Part shown: piece after piece, positions 18,008 to 26,742 of the stretch
How the letters are laid out: every line of letters begins with the position of its first letter
How positions within the stretch are numbered: position 1 is the first letter of the stretch
NCBI RefSeq assembly: GCF_002368415.1
Contig: NZ_AP018290.1
Location: 2,483,470 to 2,547,469, forward strand
DNA: 64,000 nt
Source of the DNA: Calothrix sp. NIES-4105
GTDB taxonomy: Bacteria > Cyanobacteriota > Cyanobacteriia > Cyanobacteriales > Nostocaceae
Direction: 5' to 3'
Notes under the pieces: generated by a model
Told to the model about the DNA's origin: nothing
Databases searched by the model: none
The model's input: the letters and a program-made list of their open reading frames with translations, nothing else
Made by a program: the position numbers and the translations under genes

Positions 18008-18883
18008 TTATTTTATTAAACTTGAATTAGCAGGACAGGATATTGTATTTGTACTCAAAGATAATGTCGGCATTGCTAGCTGCTTTGTTGTTGATTTATT
18101 TGTTTGACAAATACCACTAACTGTGATTGATTCGCCGTTAGATTTTGTAACAAAAACGGCACCTGTATAGTTTGGTAAATCAGGTTTTTTAGGAGTAGCA
18201 GTCACAAATACACGCGCTTGGCTACCTGTCGGTTGCTGTATCTGGTAACTATATTCAGCGTCATCAGGTGAAGTGCCCAGTTCTAAATCTTTCAAATTTG
18301 TGCTAAATTTAGATTTTTCTAGAAAATACGCCTGTTGCGCGCGGTTAATTGCAGTTACATAGGTTTGGGCTGTTGGTGCTTCCCTTGTAGTTGAACCTGA
18401 ATCTGATATTAACTCTACACCTTCAGGTAATGCTATTGAATCTGAAATTTTTGCAAAGATTGTACCGTTTTTAAATTGAGGAGGTCTTGGTGTACCTGGG
18501 TTAGTACCTTCTAACTGCATCCGAATTTTACCATCAGCAGTATATTCAAAAATCGTTAGCACAGGTTTATTCGTTCTTGGGAGAAAAACATCAAGATGCA
18601 TCGGTTTAGGCGCCGAGTTTACCTTATATTTTAATTCCGTCGCACTACGTGGAGCATTCGGAACAGGTGATGAAACAATAAAAAGTTTATTATCAGGGGC
18701 AAAAATAAAAGTTAGAGATAAACCATCCTGGTTCATTTCCCATGCTCCTAAAAGCTTTTGGCTCTCAGTCGCGGCGCCAGGGGTTGGTGTAGTTTGCGCG
18801 TATGATGGAATTACGAAATTTGGAGCAATCACGCTTGTGCTGCATAATGTCAGCACTAAAGCAACAGAAGATAATTGATGCAT
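18008..18883 (-). CDS. Secreted type IV pilin-like G/H family protein
   Basis: A 291-residue exported protein. Residues 1-29 form a signal peptide (LALVLTLCS region, cleavage near SYAQ). Residues about 40-150 are a beta-rich domain beginning LLGAWEMNQDG. From about 170 the segment QTYVTAINRAQQAYFLEKSKF and the Cys-containing end match the cyanobacterial pilin-like G/H domain, which looks like a pilin head without its N-terminal helix. Function is unknown. It is divergent from the ABC permease, with only about 60 bp between the starts. Confidence 0.8.
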   Translation of the reverse strand: MHQLSSVALVLTLCSTSVIAPNFVIPSYAQTTPTPGAATESQKLLGAWEMNQDGLSLTFIFAPDNKLFIVSSPVPNAPRSATELKYKVNSAPKPMHLDVFLPRTNKPVLTIFEYTADGKIRMQLEGTNPGTPRPPQFKNGTIFAKISDSIALPEGVELISDSGSTTREAPTAQTYVTAINRAQQAYFLEKSKFSTNLKDLELGTSPDDAEYSYQIQQPTGSQARVFVTATPKKPDLPNYTGAVFVTKSNGESITVSGICQTNKSTTKQLAMPTLSLSTNTISCPANSSLIK

Positions 18884-18945
18884 GTACTTTAATACCTAAA
18901 ATTGTTTGCGGAAAGTATTTAAATGAGTCAAATTGCTTACTTTAT

Positions 18946-19857
18946 ATGGAAACACCTACAAACCGTTCTATCATAACCTCACCCAAGACAAAAGCGCATA
19001 TTTTAGACAATGATGTAGTAGCTGCATGGATTTTTCTGGCGCCTGCCTTGATATTGCTAGGGTTGTTTATAATCTATCCCATAGTATATTTATTCTTTCT
19101 AAGCTTCACCGCAGGCAGCTTTACATCGCGCGGTACTTACTGGGTGGGTTTAAGAAATTACTTACGTTTAGCACTCAACCCTGATTTTTGGCAAGTTATA
19201 GGTAACACGCTTTACTTCACTATCGCGACCGTCATCCCAAGCTTAGTTATTCCACTAGGACTTGCAGCACTACTCAACCGCAGTATGGCACTACGCGGAG
19301 TTTTACGAACAACTTATTTTTTACCCTCAATAGTCTCACTAGTTGCCGCAGGTCTAGGTTTTCGCTGGCTATTTCAAACCGATGGACCAGTAAATGGCTT
19401 TTTGAGTAATTTCGGTGTGGCGCCAATACCCTGGTTAGGAGATACCTTTTGGGCAATGCCAGTATTAATCCTTTTAAGTATATGGAAACAACTTGGCTTC
19501 AATATGGTAGTTTTCTTAGCTGGACTACAAACAATTCCACCCAGTCGTTACGAAGCTGCCGAACTAGATGGCGCCAACGCTTGGCAACAATTTTGGCACG
19601 TTACACTACCTGGCTTACGACCAACATTAATATTTGTCATTATCACCACAGTCATTTTTACCCTACGAAGCTTTGAACAAGTATATGTAATGACAGGTGG
19701 TGGGCCCCTTAACTCCACCAACCTACTCGTTTTTTACATCTACCAAGAAGCATTCGCTCAATTTGACTTCGGTTACGCAGCAGCAGCAGCAACCGTATTA
19801 CTAGCAATCACCTTAATACTAGTGTATTTACAACTAAAAACCTGGACAGAAGAATAA
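18946..19857 (+). CDS. Sugar-type ABC transporter permease (MalF/UgpA family)
   Basis: A 303-residue inner-membrane permease with six expected helices. The cytoplasmic EAA loop is present near residues 200-220 (YEAAELDGANAWQQFWHVTLPGL split over the motif), which contacts the ATPase. The family moves carbohydrates such as trehalose, maltose or glycerol-3-phosphate. I chose ATG 18946 because an upstream in-frame start at 18802 would overlap the divergent pilin-like gene and adds unnatural sequence. The usual partners (binding protein, second permease, ATPase) are not adjacent, so the rest of the transporter must be encoded elsewhere. Confidence 0.88.
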   Translation: METPTNRSIITSPKTKAHILDNDVVAAWIFLAPALILLGLFIIYPIVYLFFLSFTAGSFTSRGTYWVGLRNYLRLALNPDFWQVIGNTLYFTIATVIPSLVIPLGLAALLNRSMALRGVLRTTYFLPSIVSLVAAGLGFRWLFQTDGPVNGFLSNFGVAPIPWLGDTFWAMPVLILLSIWKQLGFNMVVFLAGLQTIPPSRYEAAELDGANAWQQFWHVTLPGLRPTLIFVIITTVIFTLRSFEQVYVMTGGGPLNSTNLLVFYIYQEAFAQFDFGYAAAAATVLLAITLILVYLQLKTWTEE

Positions 19858-19885
19858 AAAACTCTTGTGGAAATTCTCTTGTGGA

Positions 19886-19948
19886 GCGGGCGTCCTCGCC
19901 CGCCCTCTTCCTCTTATATATATTGGACAGGCAAGGATGCCCATCCCA
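19886..19948 (+). terminator. GCGGGCG-TCCT-CGCCCGC hairpin plus repeat copy
   Basis: A perfect 7-bp GC hairpin (19886-19903) stands 28 bp after the permease stop and is followed by the second copy of the GGACAGGC..GATGCCCATCCC element (about 19923-19948). Together they probably end permease transcription. Confidence 0.6.
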
Positions 19949-20001
19949 CAAAAATATAGACTAGCCCAACATCTTTAATAATTAACCAAAAAAATCGAAT
20001 A

Positions 20002-20436
20002 ATGATTCGACAAGCAAAACTAGAAGACGCAAGAGCATTACAAACTCTACTCAAACAGCTAGGATACTGCCCAGACCTAATTCAACTTGAACAAGCCTTA
20101 ATTAAAAACAACGGCGCCGATTCTACTATTTATGTATATGAGTTGAAGGAAGAAATAATTGGGTTTGTCTCAATTATTCAATTTTTTTACTTTCCAACAA
20201 TGGAAAACATAATGCGTATTACAGCAATATGCGTTTCAGACCAGTATAGAAATCTTGGTATTGGAGGCGAGCTACTTAGTTTTGTTGAGAATTTAGCACG
20301 CTTTTATGGGGTTTTATCGCTAGAGGTTACTTGTTCGATGCATCGCGAGCAAGCACATTTATTTTATGATAAAAATGGATATTCTAAGCACTCCTATAAA
20401 TTTATTAAGCATTTATTAGATGAAATTCAAAAATAA
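20002..20436 (+). CDS. GNAT family N-acetyltransferase
   Basis: A 144-residue single-domain GNAT enzyme. The acetyl-CoA pyrophosphate loop appears as VSDQYRNLGIGGELL (about 78-92), preceded by the beta strand MRITAICV and followed by the C-terminal AHLFYDKNGYSKHS motif typical of the fold. Substrate unknown. The next gene overlaps it by 17 bp, suggesting translational coupling. Confidence 0.9.
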   Translation: MIRQAKLEDARALQTLLKQLGYCPDLIQLEQALIKNNGADSTIYVYELKEEIIGFVSIIQFFYFPTMENIMRITAICVSDQYRNLGIGGELLSFVENLARFYGVLSLEVTCSMHREQAHLFYDKNGYSKHSYKFIKHLLDEIQK

Positions 20437-20791
20437 TCGTTTACTTCTACTCGTCATCTTCCTGTTAGTTTTAGCTAGCAGCAGTATACTTATTTATTTA
20501 TTGACATTTGCAACAGCTATAAATCAAGAAAAAGACACAGCAGAAATTATCAAAACAGCTATTTTGATGGAGTTAACCCGTAGCAATACTTCTGTAGTTG
20601 ATTCTAATCAACAAAGATTACTAGTTAGGTCGTTCCCTAGCTTGACAACGTATTTAGAGCAACATGGTTGGACGTGGGCAGACCAAATGGGAGCAATGGT
20701 TTTATATAACAAAGAAAAGCGGTGCCTAAATGCAAAGTGTCAAATGTACTCGCGCAATTACATGATTTGCAATTTAAACCAAGTTCCATAA
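20420..20791 (+). CDS. Hypothetical single-pass membrane protein
   Basis: A 123-residue protein with one N-terminal hydrophobic helix (about 8-32) preceded by basic residues, so it is probably anchored with the remainder outside the cytoplasm. The outer part has three cysteines near the C-terminus (CLNAKCQ, MICN) that might form a disulfide. The start overlaps the GNAT gene. No family recognised. Confidence 0.7.
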   Translation: MKFKNNRLLLLVIFLLVLASSSILIYLLTFATAINQEKDTAEIIKTAILMELTRSNTSVVDSNQQRLLVRSFPSLTTYLEQHGWTWADQMGAMVLYNKEKRCLNAKCQMYSRNYMICNLNQVP

Positions 20792-20878
20792 ACACTTTTG
20801 TATAGCAGTCCGCGCATCATTCCAGCCTTAGAAAGATTATTAGTAATATAGTATTATCTACACAACTTCTAGGAGACT

Positions 20879-21262
20879 ATGGGTATGACTCCTGCATCAA
20901 AAAGCAAATCGGCAGCTATTATCCGCACAGAAGGCGGACTTATAATTGCGGGGACACGCATCACTCTTTACGATGTAATGGATTACGTAACTGCTCACTA
21001 CCCGCCTGAATATATCCGCAATATGCTTAATTTAACATCAGAGCAAGTCAATGCGGCTTTGTCATACATTGAGGCAAATCGTGCGGAGGTTGAAGCTGAA
21101 TATCAATCTGTTTTACAAGAAGCAGAAGAAATTCGACAGTACTGGGAAGAGCGTAATCGTGAACGGATAGCGCAAATTAAAGCACTTCCTCCAAAACCCG
21201 GACAAGAAGCAATTCGAGAAAAACTTCAAGCGTGGAAAACAAAGCTTGGAATAACCGAATGA
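20879..21262 (+). CDS. DUF433 domain antitoxin-like protein
   Basis: A 127-residue protein. The core GGLIIAGTRITLYDVMDYVTAHYPPEYIRNML region (about 19-50) fits DUF433, a winged-helix domain found in antitoxins of VapBC45-like pairs. The C-terminal half (about 68-127) is a charged helix that probably covers the toxin. The next gene begins with an ATGA overlap, the usual antitoxin-toxin layout. An AGGAG site precedes the start. Confidence 0.85.
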   Translation: MGMTPASKSKSAAIIRTEGGLIIAGTRITLYDVMDYVTAHYPPEYIRNMLNLTSEQVNAALSYIEANRAEVEAEYQSVLQEAEEIRQYWEERNRERIAQIKALPPKPGQEAIREKLQAWKTKLGITE

Positions 21263-21651
21263 ATTTTTTAATTGACCATAATCTTGAGGGACAAGCGGTT
21301 CAGCTTCTTGGAACTTTGGCGAGCCAAGGCTGGCTTGAAATATTTTCAATACGTTTCGTAATATTTAATGAAGTTAATTTAGCTGATGATAGCAGTGACC
21401 GTATCGTGTGGAGGTTCGCACAGAATAACCAAATGATTTTATTAACTGCGAATCGCCGCATGAAAGGAGTTGATAATTTAGAGCAAACGATACGCGAAGA
21501 AAATACCACAACTTCATTACCAGTGTTAACGATTAGTAGTTTAAATCGGTTTAGCGACCGTGAATATCGAGGACAGTGCGCTGTTCGTTTAATTGAGATT
21601 CTGCTTGAGATTGAAAACTATAGAGGTGTTGGTCGAATGTTTATTCCTTAG
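21259..21651 (+). CDS. PIN-like (DUF5615-type) toxin candidate
   Basis: A 130-residue protein beginning MNFLIDHNLEG, with the acidic positions expected of a PIN-like nuclease: Asp6 near the N-terminus, DSSDRIVWRFAQ in the middle and ILLTANRR on the next strand. I chose ATG 21259 because it overlaps the DUF433 stop as ATGA; an upstream in-frame ATG at 21232 lies inside the antitoxin gene. It most likely forms a type II toxin-antitoxin pair with DUF433, cutting RNA; that is inferred from family and context. Confidence 0.82.
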   Translation: MNFLIDHNLEGQAVQLLGTLASQGWLEIFSIRFVIFNEVNLADDSSDRIVWRFAQNNQMILLTANRRMKGVDNLEQTIREENTTTSLPVLTISSLNRFSDREYRGQCAVRLIEILLEIENYRGVGRMFIP

Positions 21652-21732
21652 ACAGAACATGGGTATTGATGACTTGTAAGTTATCGGATATATTATACAT
21701 AATAATTAAAGGCACGAAGGACGTTCATAGTT

Positions 21733-22284
21733 ATGACAATAGCGGCGCCTACTACCCTAGAAGAATTTCTCAAACTACCAGAAACAAAACCTGCATCAGA
21801 GTTCATCGAAGGTCGCATTTACCAGAAACCTATGCCCCAAGGTAAACATTCACGTTTACAATTGAAGTTTTGTAACACAGTTAATCAAATTGCCGAGGCG
21901 CCGAAAATCGCTCTAGCATTTCCAGAATTGCGCTGTACATTTGGAAATCGTTCTATAGTGCCCGATGCTAGCGTATTTATTTGGGAACGAATTCCATTTG
22001 ATGCAGATGGTGAAGTACCTAATATATTTAATATTTTTCCTGACTGGACAGTAGAAGTTCTTTCTCCTGAGCAACGAACTACTAAAGTAATTAGCAATAT
22101 TTTACATTGTCTTAAATATGGTTGTCAGTTAGGGTGGTTAATAGACCCAGATGAAAGATTAATTTTGGGCTTTATTCCGGGACAAGAACCTGTAGAGTAT
22201 ACAGGTAGTGATTCTTTACCCGTACCACAATTCTTAAATCTTAATCTAACGGTTGATCAGGTATTCGGTTGGTTAAAAGTTTAA
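21733..22284 (+). CDS. Uma2 family (DUF820) putative endonuclease
   Basis: A 183-residue protein of the large cyanobacterial Uma2 family with a PD-(D/E)XK-like fold. Visible positions are the N-terminal TLEEFLKLPE, FIEGRIYQKP with the first acidic residue, VPDASVFIW with the Asp, and WTVEVLSPEQRT with the Glu. The biological target of this family is unknown; many cyanobacteria have tens of copies. The gene stands alone. Confidence 0.88.
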   Translation: MTIAAPTTLEEFLKLPETKPASEFIEGRIYQKPMPQGKHSRLQLKFCNTVNQIAEAPKIALAFPELRCTFGNRSIVPDASVFIWERIPFDADGEVPNIFNIFPDWTVEVLSPEQRTTKVISNILHCLKYGCQLGWLIDPDERLILGFIPGQEPVEYTGSDSLPVPQFLNLNLTVDQVFGWLKV

Positions 22285-22409
22285 AGGTGTTTTAGCTAGA
22301 ATTTTAGAGGGACACGCACTAGGCATAAAATAAGCCAATATGTAATAATAAAAAGGCTATTCGAGCAATGAGACTAAGAGATATTTCAAGCTGTAAGTAA
22401 CTGCAACCA

Positions 22410-22640
22410 ATGCGTATGAACCGTTTTTTACTTCCTGTAATAATTGAAAAAGATGAGGAAGGCTACTTTGCTTCGTGTCCAACATTACAAGGTTGTTACA
22501 CACAAGGCGATTCCTACGAAGAGGCTTTAGAAAATATTCGAGATGCAATTCTCCTTCACATTGAAGACAGAATAGCAAGTGGCGAAGAAATCCCGAGTTT
22601 CTCAAACATGAGCTTGACAACGGTGGAGGTGCAAGTTTGA
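22410..22640 (+). CDS. hicB: HicB-type antitoxin
   Basis: A 76-residue protein with the HicB partial RNase-H-like fold: LLPVIIEKDEEGYFASCPTLQGCYTQGDS followed by EEALENIRDAILLHIED. A second ATG two codons later is an equally good start. The stop overlaps the start of hicA (TTGA), so translation is coupled. HicB neutralises the HicA mRNA interferase. Confidence 0.9.
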   Translation: MRMNRFLLPVIIEKDEEGYFASCPTLQGCYTQGDSYEEALENIRDAILLHIEDRIASGEEIPSFSNMSLTTVEVQV

Positions 22641-22873
22641 GTTCTCGCTTGCCCAGAGTTTCAGCTACCGAAGTTATTAAGGTTTTGGAAGGGATAGGTT
22701 TTACTCTATCTCGACAGAGCGGAAGTCATAAAATTTATAAAAATGAAGAAGGTAGAAGAGTAACTGTATCCTATCATGGTGCTACGATACTTAAACTGAA
22801 AACACTCAAGAGTATTCTTAACGATGCGGGCTTGACCGTTGAAGAATTTATCGAATTGCTAAGAAGTACTTAA
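22637..22873 (+). CDS. hicA: HicA-type mRNA interferase toxin
   Basis: A 78-residue dsRBD-like toxin: SATEVIKVLEGIGFTLSRQSGSHKIYKN contains the conserved GSH with the catalytic histidine, and TLKSILNDAGLTVEEFIELL closes the domain. It starts with TTG overlapping the hicB stop. It appears complete, unlike the hicA remnant near 46.4 kb. Confidence 0.9.
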   Translation: MSSRLPRVSATEVIKVLEGIGFTLSRQSGSHKIYKNEEGRRVTVSYHGATILKLKTLKSILNDAGLTVEEFIELLRST

Positions 22874-23339
22874 AACAAAAGTAGCTAATATGATGTTAAC
22901 AAGAGATTTTAAACAAACGGTTAATGCATGAGTTAAACGAGATTCCATATTTGGAATAGCCTTGCTTTTAGAAGCTGTTTCCCTCTTCCTTTATGGTGAA
23001 CCAGAAACCGCAAAACTTATATTAAAAAACTTTATAAATGCAATTTTTATATGATTGGTGGCGCCTTTCAACATAGTGACTATCCCCCTTAAATTTTAAA
23101 TTTTAGCCTAAGATGCATTATCAGTAGTTCGTAGGTTGGGTTGCATCGCAGCGTAACCCAACACATTTACATCAAGGTTGAGCAAATGTGTATTAAGTTT
23201 GAGAACAAAGAGAAGCAGTGGTTGTATGCAAATTGTATAATTTATTAATTTAAGTTGATGAGGTGTAAGTTTGAGTTGTCCGGTTGGGATTAATAAGTAA
23301 GTCAGCTATTATCGTGGGCACCTTGCCGCAATCTACTTG
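22874..23339. other. Gap between hicA and the GIY-YIG gene
   Basis: Contains the HigA relic and, at 23135-23162, an inverted repeat GTTGGGTT/AACCCAAC with a 12-base loop of a type also seen at 29654-29681. Nothing else is supported in the remaining sequence. Confidence 0.6.
22890..23054 (+). pseudogene. HigA-like antitoxin relic
   Basis: Reading from ATG 22890 gives MLTRDFKQTVNA, then TGA at codon 14, then VKRDSIFGIALLLEA and LYGEPETAKLILKNFINA, then a stop. This matches the start of the higA-like gene at 25949 over about 50 residues. It has one nonsense codon and lacks the helix-turn-helix half, so it is a dead duplicate. No matching toxin precedes it. Confidence 0.8.
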
Positions 23340-24182
23340 ATGACTACTTCACTCAATCCTCTTACATTATCCTCCGTTCCATTATCTGAACGAAAGCATC
23401 TCCCAGAATGTGCAGCTATCTATTTTGCAATTGATATAAACAATAGAATTCTTTATGTTGGGAAAGCCAAAAATTTAGCGGCTAGATGGAGAAATCATCA
23501 CCGTACTCATCAACTAGAAGAAATTGATCAGAAGTTTCCGGTTAGATTAGCTTGGCAACCTTGGAATCAAGAGGACTTACGTGAAGCGGAAAAAATATTA
23601 ATTCAAAGGTACCAGCCTTTGCTGAATAATACACAAATAGAATCATCTGCTGTTACTCCATCGGAAGTTGTATTAAGAAAATTTCTAAAAACTTTTTCGC
23701 GGCGCCTGATAATTATTGGGGTTGAGCCTAAAACTCCAGATAAATGCGAAGCTGTTCATCTTCAATATGATTGGCAAAATTGGACATCTACAGGAACAGC
23801 AGCAAAAATTAAACAATATATTAAGCAAAATCAGTATAATACTAGTTTGAAATTTAAACGTCATAGATACAGCATATTTAATGAGTTTGCTTACGAAGTT
23901 TTCCGTCCAGGCAGTCGCGCACATAGAACTACAGCACGGCAGCATCGCTCATACAACAATCATTGGGAATTTGCATGTAATGGTGTTATTTTCCATATTA
24001 CGCCAACTGACTTCTACGATGAGTACAAAGATAAATCTAATATGACAAAGTTAGCTGGAATAAATTTTCGTGTTATCACCGAGGAAGTATTTGCTGAAGC
24101 AAAGAAGGAAAATAGTTACGACTTTTCTAAACTATCTTACTTTAAAAGTGACCCAGTTCCACTACTTTGGAGTAATCTGTAA
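23340..24182 (+). CDS. GIY-YIG domain protein
   Basis: A 280-residue protein whose N-terminal domain (about 25-95) shows a GIY-YIG nuclease pattern: AIYFAIDINNRILYVGKAKNLAARWRNH, with the second tyrosine motif as YVG and Arg in AARW, then EAEKILIQRYQPLLN. The remaining two thirds are basic and unfamiliar. ATG 23340 is preferred over the TTG one codon upstream. It could act in repair, restriction or mobile-element biology. It lies inside a zone full of toxin-antitoxin relics. Confidence 0.8.
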   Translation: MTTSLNPLTLSSVPLSERKHLPECAAIYFAIDINNRILYVGKAKNLAARWRNHHRTHQLEEIDQKFPVRLAWQPWNQEDLREAEKILIQRYQPLLNNTQIESSAVTPSEVVLRKFLKTFSRRLIIIGVEPKTPDKCEAVHLQYDWQNWTSTGTAAKIKQYIKQNQYNTSLKFKRHRYSIFNEFAYEVFRPGSRAHRTTARQHRSYNNHWEFACNGVIFHITPTDFYDEYKDKSNMTKLAGINFRVITEEVFAEAKKENSYDFSKLSYFKSDPVPLLWSNL

Positions 24183-24211
24183 ATTAACCTGGGCTTTTCG
24201 CATTGACTTAT

Positions 24212-24949
24212 TTAAAGTGGTCGCTGTGTTGGTACACCTACAGCGCGCGGATATTTTCCAGGTGTTTGTGAGACTTTTCGTAAATAAATGCAGTTACGAA
24301 TACTGTTTGTTAATGGTGTGGTAAATTCTTCAATGTTTTCTATTACACCACCAAGTTCTTCTACTGCATTTTCTAAAGCATGGTTTTCTTCTGGCGCCCA
24401 AGTTCCGCGATAAATTATAGCTAAACCATTTTGTTTGAGCAAAGGCAAAGCATACTCAGCGCAAACTGTTGCTGTAGCAACCGCCCGAATTAAAGCGACA
24501 TTATACTTTTCACGATAATTTCGTTGTTGACCAATTTCTTCTGCCCTACCTGTAATAGTTTTAATATTATTTAAATTTAATTCGGCTGATGTTTTTTCAA
24601 GAAAAGTAATCTTTTTCTGAGTTGAATCAAGTAAATCAACAGTACAATTGGCTACTGTTATTGCAGTAGGAATACCAGGAAATCCGGCGCCTGTACCTAT
24701 GTCAATTACAGCTAACTTTTTATTTGCTCCTAAAAATTGTTTGATTCCCCTTAAAGAATCCCATAAATGTTTTTCCCAAAATTCTTGTGGGTCAGTAATA
24801 CGGGTAAGGTTGAGTTGTTTGTTGCCAATAAGAATTAACTCATACAACTGTTGAAACAAAGATTGTTGTTGAGCGTCTGGTTGCCAACCAAGGGTTTGCT
24901 GCCAGATATCACTCATTTCTGGCAATTTAGGCGAAGTTAAGTCATCCAC
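24212..24949 (-). CDS. rsmG: 16S rRNA (guanine527-N7)-methyltransferase
   Basis: A 245-residue RsmG/GidB methyltransferase that puts the N7 methyl group on G527 of 16S rRNA with SAM. The SAM loop is VIDIGTGAGFPGIP (81-94); RITDPQEFWEKHLWDSL precedes it, and ALIRAVAT is the conserved motif downstream. Length and order fit the family. The last about 15 residues (KYPRAVGVPTQRPL) look like an unrelated tail. The gene is intact in a region otherwise full of relics. Confidence 0.95.
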   Translation of the reverse strand: MDDLTSPKLPEMSDIWQQTLGWQPDAQQQSLFQQLYELILIGNKQLNLTRITDPQEFWEKHLWDSLRGIKQFLGANKKLAVIDIGTGAGFPGIPTAITVANCTVDLLDSTQKKITFLEKTSAELNLNNIKTITGRAEEIGQQRNYREKYNVALIRAVATATVCAEYALPLLKQNGLAIIYRGTWAPEENHALENAVEELGGVIENIEEFTTPLTNSIRNCIYLRKVSQTPGKYPRAVGVPTQRPL

Positions 24950-25084
24950 AAGCTAAAAATAAACGAGAAGTAGCGCACTTCTAACACATAAGTGCTTTCT
25001 TAGGGTGCGATCAGGTTAATGTTACCATCTAAAACAAGTCCTGGCTGTAAACAAAGGCAATGACGTACTACTTACCCACGGATG

Positions 25085-25296
25085 CTACTCAACTTGCTTT
25101 AGTTTTTCTTTCAAAATAGCTTCTACCTCACTTTCTGGGTTGGCAAGCTTAGAAGGAGAAGGTTGGAGGTTTGCTTTCCTTACGGCGACTCATTAAAACC
25201 TCTAATGCTGCCCGAAAAGCTTCTTGGTCATTTCTATGTTCGGACAAATACCGCTTTAATGAGCGCAAAAGTCATTTGAGACAGATTTGGCATCAT
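25085..25296 (-). pseudogene. DUF6887-like small protein relic
   Basis: From ATG 25296 the frame reads MPNLSQMT and then stops after about 20 codons; another frame continues LSEHRNDQEAFRAALEVL and a third ends ANPESEVEAILKEKLKQVE at 25085. Joined, these resemble small cyanobacterial DUF6887-type proteins. At least two frameshifts make it nonfunctional. The start overlaps the stop of the upstream small ORF, typical of a former gene pair. Confidence 0.5.
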
Positions 25297-25406
25297 ACGA
25301 CAAACTCCCAATTCCCATTTTCTTCTATTATGAGCGCAATTTCATCACCTGTCCCGGCTTTAATGTAAATCGTTTTCAATTTCTGGTCGTAACGGAACAC
25401 TTGCAT
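25293..25406 (-). CDS. 37-residue DUF6888-like fragment
   Basis: ATG 25406 opens MQVFRYDQKLKTIYIKAGTG and ends NGNWEFVV at 25293. The pattern, a strand ending in K..YI.AG followed by I.EENG.W, resembles the C-terminal half of DUF6888-type proteins, which pair with DUF6887. It is probably the surviving end of a longer gene, now accompanied by a broken partner. Whether it is expressed is unclear. Confidence 0.4.
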   Translation of the reverse strand: MQVFRYDQKLKTIYIKAGTGDEIALIIEENGNWEFVV

Positions 25407-25585
25407 CGGTTGAAATAAATTAGATAATAACTGACATCAGAATATGGCAGTATCTGATTGATCTCGTGTAGGCAAATTCTAACTCCTGAAAATAATGGCA
25501 AACAAAGTTTTGGTAGGTCAAGCATCCCTTGCACAACAGCAGGACTTGATGCATAGTAACATATAAGTTACTAAAAGATATAAAT

Positions 25586-25943
25586 ATGAAAGTCCAAAAG
25601 TATGTCAGGGAAGATGGTACAAACCCTTATAGCCTGGATGCCATTGCCGCTGTATTCATTGATAGTCGCTCCCGTCTCGTTTGGAGTTGGGCAACATCTC
25701 AAGCGTTAAGTGGTTTGATGGAATTGGCGAATACAAAATTGATTGGGAACCAAGGTATCGAATTTACTTTGTTCAAGACGGAAAGGAACTGATAATTTTA
25801 TTTGGTGGTAGGACAAAGAAAAGTCAGCAATCTGATATTGAACAAGCGTTCATAATTGTATCAGGAGTACAAAAAGCGCGCAGAAAAAAGTTAGCGAAGA
25901 ACAAGAAAAAGAAACTAAGGAAAAAAATAAAAAGGATAGGTAG
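25586..25943 (+). pseudogene. HigB/RelE-type toxin, frameshifted
   Basis: Frame one gives MKVQKYVREDGTNPY. Around 25655-25670 it must shift to read LELGNISSVKWFDGIGEYKIDW and GKELIILFGGRTKKSQQ, the core of HigB-like toxins, and around 25890 a second shift gives a natural charged tail EEQEKETKEKNKKDR and a stop at 25943. The higA-like gene begins 5 bp later, the usual toxin-first order. Two frameshifts indicate an inactivated toxin. Confidence 0.75.
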
Positions 25944-25948
25944 CGAAT

Positions 25949-26273
25949 ATGACATTAACAAGAGATTCCATAGAAACAGTCAATGCACGACTTCAAAGAG
26001 ATTCCGCATTTGCAACAGCATTACTAAATGAAGCGATTTTATTGTTTTTAAATGGTGAACCAGAAACCGCAAGACTTATATTAAGAGAGCTTGTAAATGC
26101 GACTGTAGGTTTTGAAGAGCTTGCTAATCAAACATCTAAACCCAGCAAAAGCCTTCATAGAATGCTATCGGCATTCATGTAATCCCACTATGGATAACTT
26201 AACTAGCATTATCAATGTTCTTCGTAAAAATCTTAATGTAGACATTAAAGTTAACACCGTTTCCTGTGCCTAA
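25949..26273 (+). pseudogene. HigA-type antitoxin with frameshifted C-terminus
   Basis: The first 77 codons read MTLTRDSIETVNARLQRDSA, then NEAILLFLNGEPETARLILREL and a helix-turn-helix start SKPSKSLHRMLSA, before a premature stop at 26180-26182. A single shift near 26175-26181 restores NPTMDNLTSIINVLRKNLNV to TAA 26271-26273, completing the expected HTH end. The N-terminal part may still be made, but DNA binding is probably lost. It pairs with the damaged toxin upstream. Confidence 0.75.
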
Positions 26274-26326
26274 TAATTTTGGTATGATTTGATTGTATAT
26301 AACCTAAGCAAGCCTTTACCACTTGT

Positions 26327-26662
26327 TTACATCACTGCGTAATCACTCATTGCTCGCATATAAGGAGGATAAAAACCCAACACAATATCTTGCTTTGGCA
26401 CACCCAACTCAACTAAATCAGCCGCAATATCATGCTCTGTTGAATTTTTGAAAATCCATATTTTTTCATTTCGGATATCTAGATGTATTGTACAATGATG
26501 TACCCATCGCTGATGATGCCAACCAAGATGCACAATTTGATAGTGGTTGCGCTGCGTATCGAAAACAGTTTCAACTTCAAATTCACCATAGGCAGGTTTA
26601 ATTTCAGCATAACTTATTAATAGTTCCTGTACTATTTGCTGATAGTGTGTTAGTTTATCCAT
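26327..26662 (-). CDS. xisI: XisI-type excision controlling factor
   Basis: A 111-residue protein of the XisI family, first described with XisH as controlling factors for excision of the fdxN element during heterocyst differentiation. Family features: KLTHYQQIVQELL, FEVETVFDTQRNHYQIVHLGW and the end VPKQDIVLGFYPPYMR. Many Nostocales carry numerous XisHI copies away from any element, so this one need not act in excision. It looks intact, but its partner xisH upstream carries a stop codon. Confidence 0.9.
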   Translation of the reverse strand: MDKLTHYQQIVQELLISYAEIKPAYGEFEVETVFDTQRNHYQIVHLGWHHQRWVHHCTIHLDIRNEKIWIFKNSTEHDIAADLVELGVPKQDIVLGFYPPYMRAMSDYAVM

Positions 26663-26742
26663 TGGACAATCTCCTGATTCTCGATATTGTAAACAATGAG
26701 TTTTATTGCATTTTCTTGTAACATTTCGGCTGGAAAATCAAG

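Larger units (their letters stand above)
24950..25585. other. Relic-filled gap upstream of rsmG
   Basis: 636 bp without an intact gene. 25085-25406 holds two overlapping decayed small genes on the minus strand (described separately). The stretch 24950-25084 and 25410-25585 shows no supported feature. Confidence 0.55.

Noticed and set aside
18802-18945. Upstream start for the ABC permease
   Set aside because: It would overlap the divergent pilin-like gene by 82 bp and adds residues unlike the family; ATG 18946 fits.
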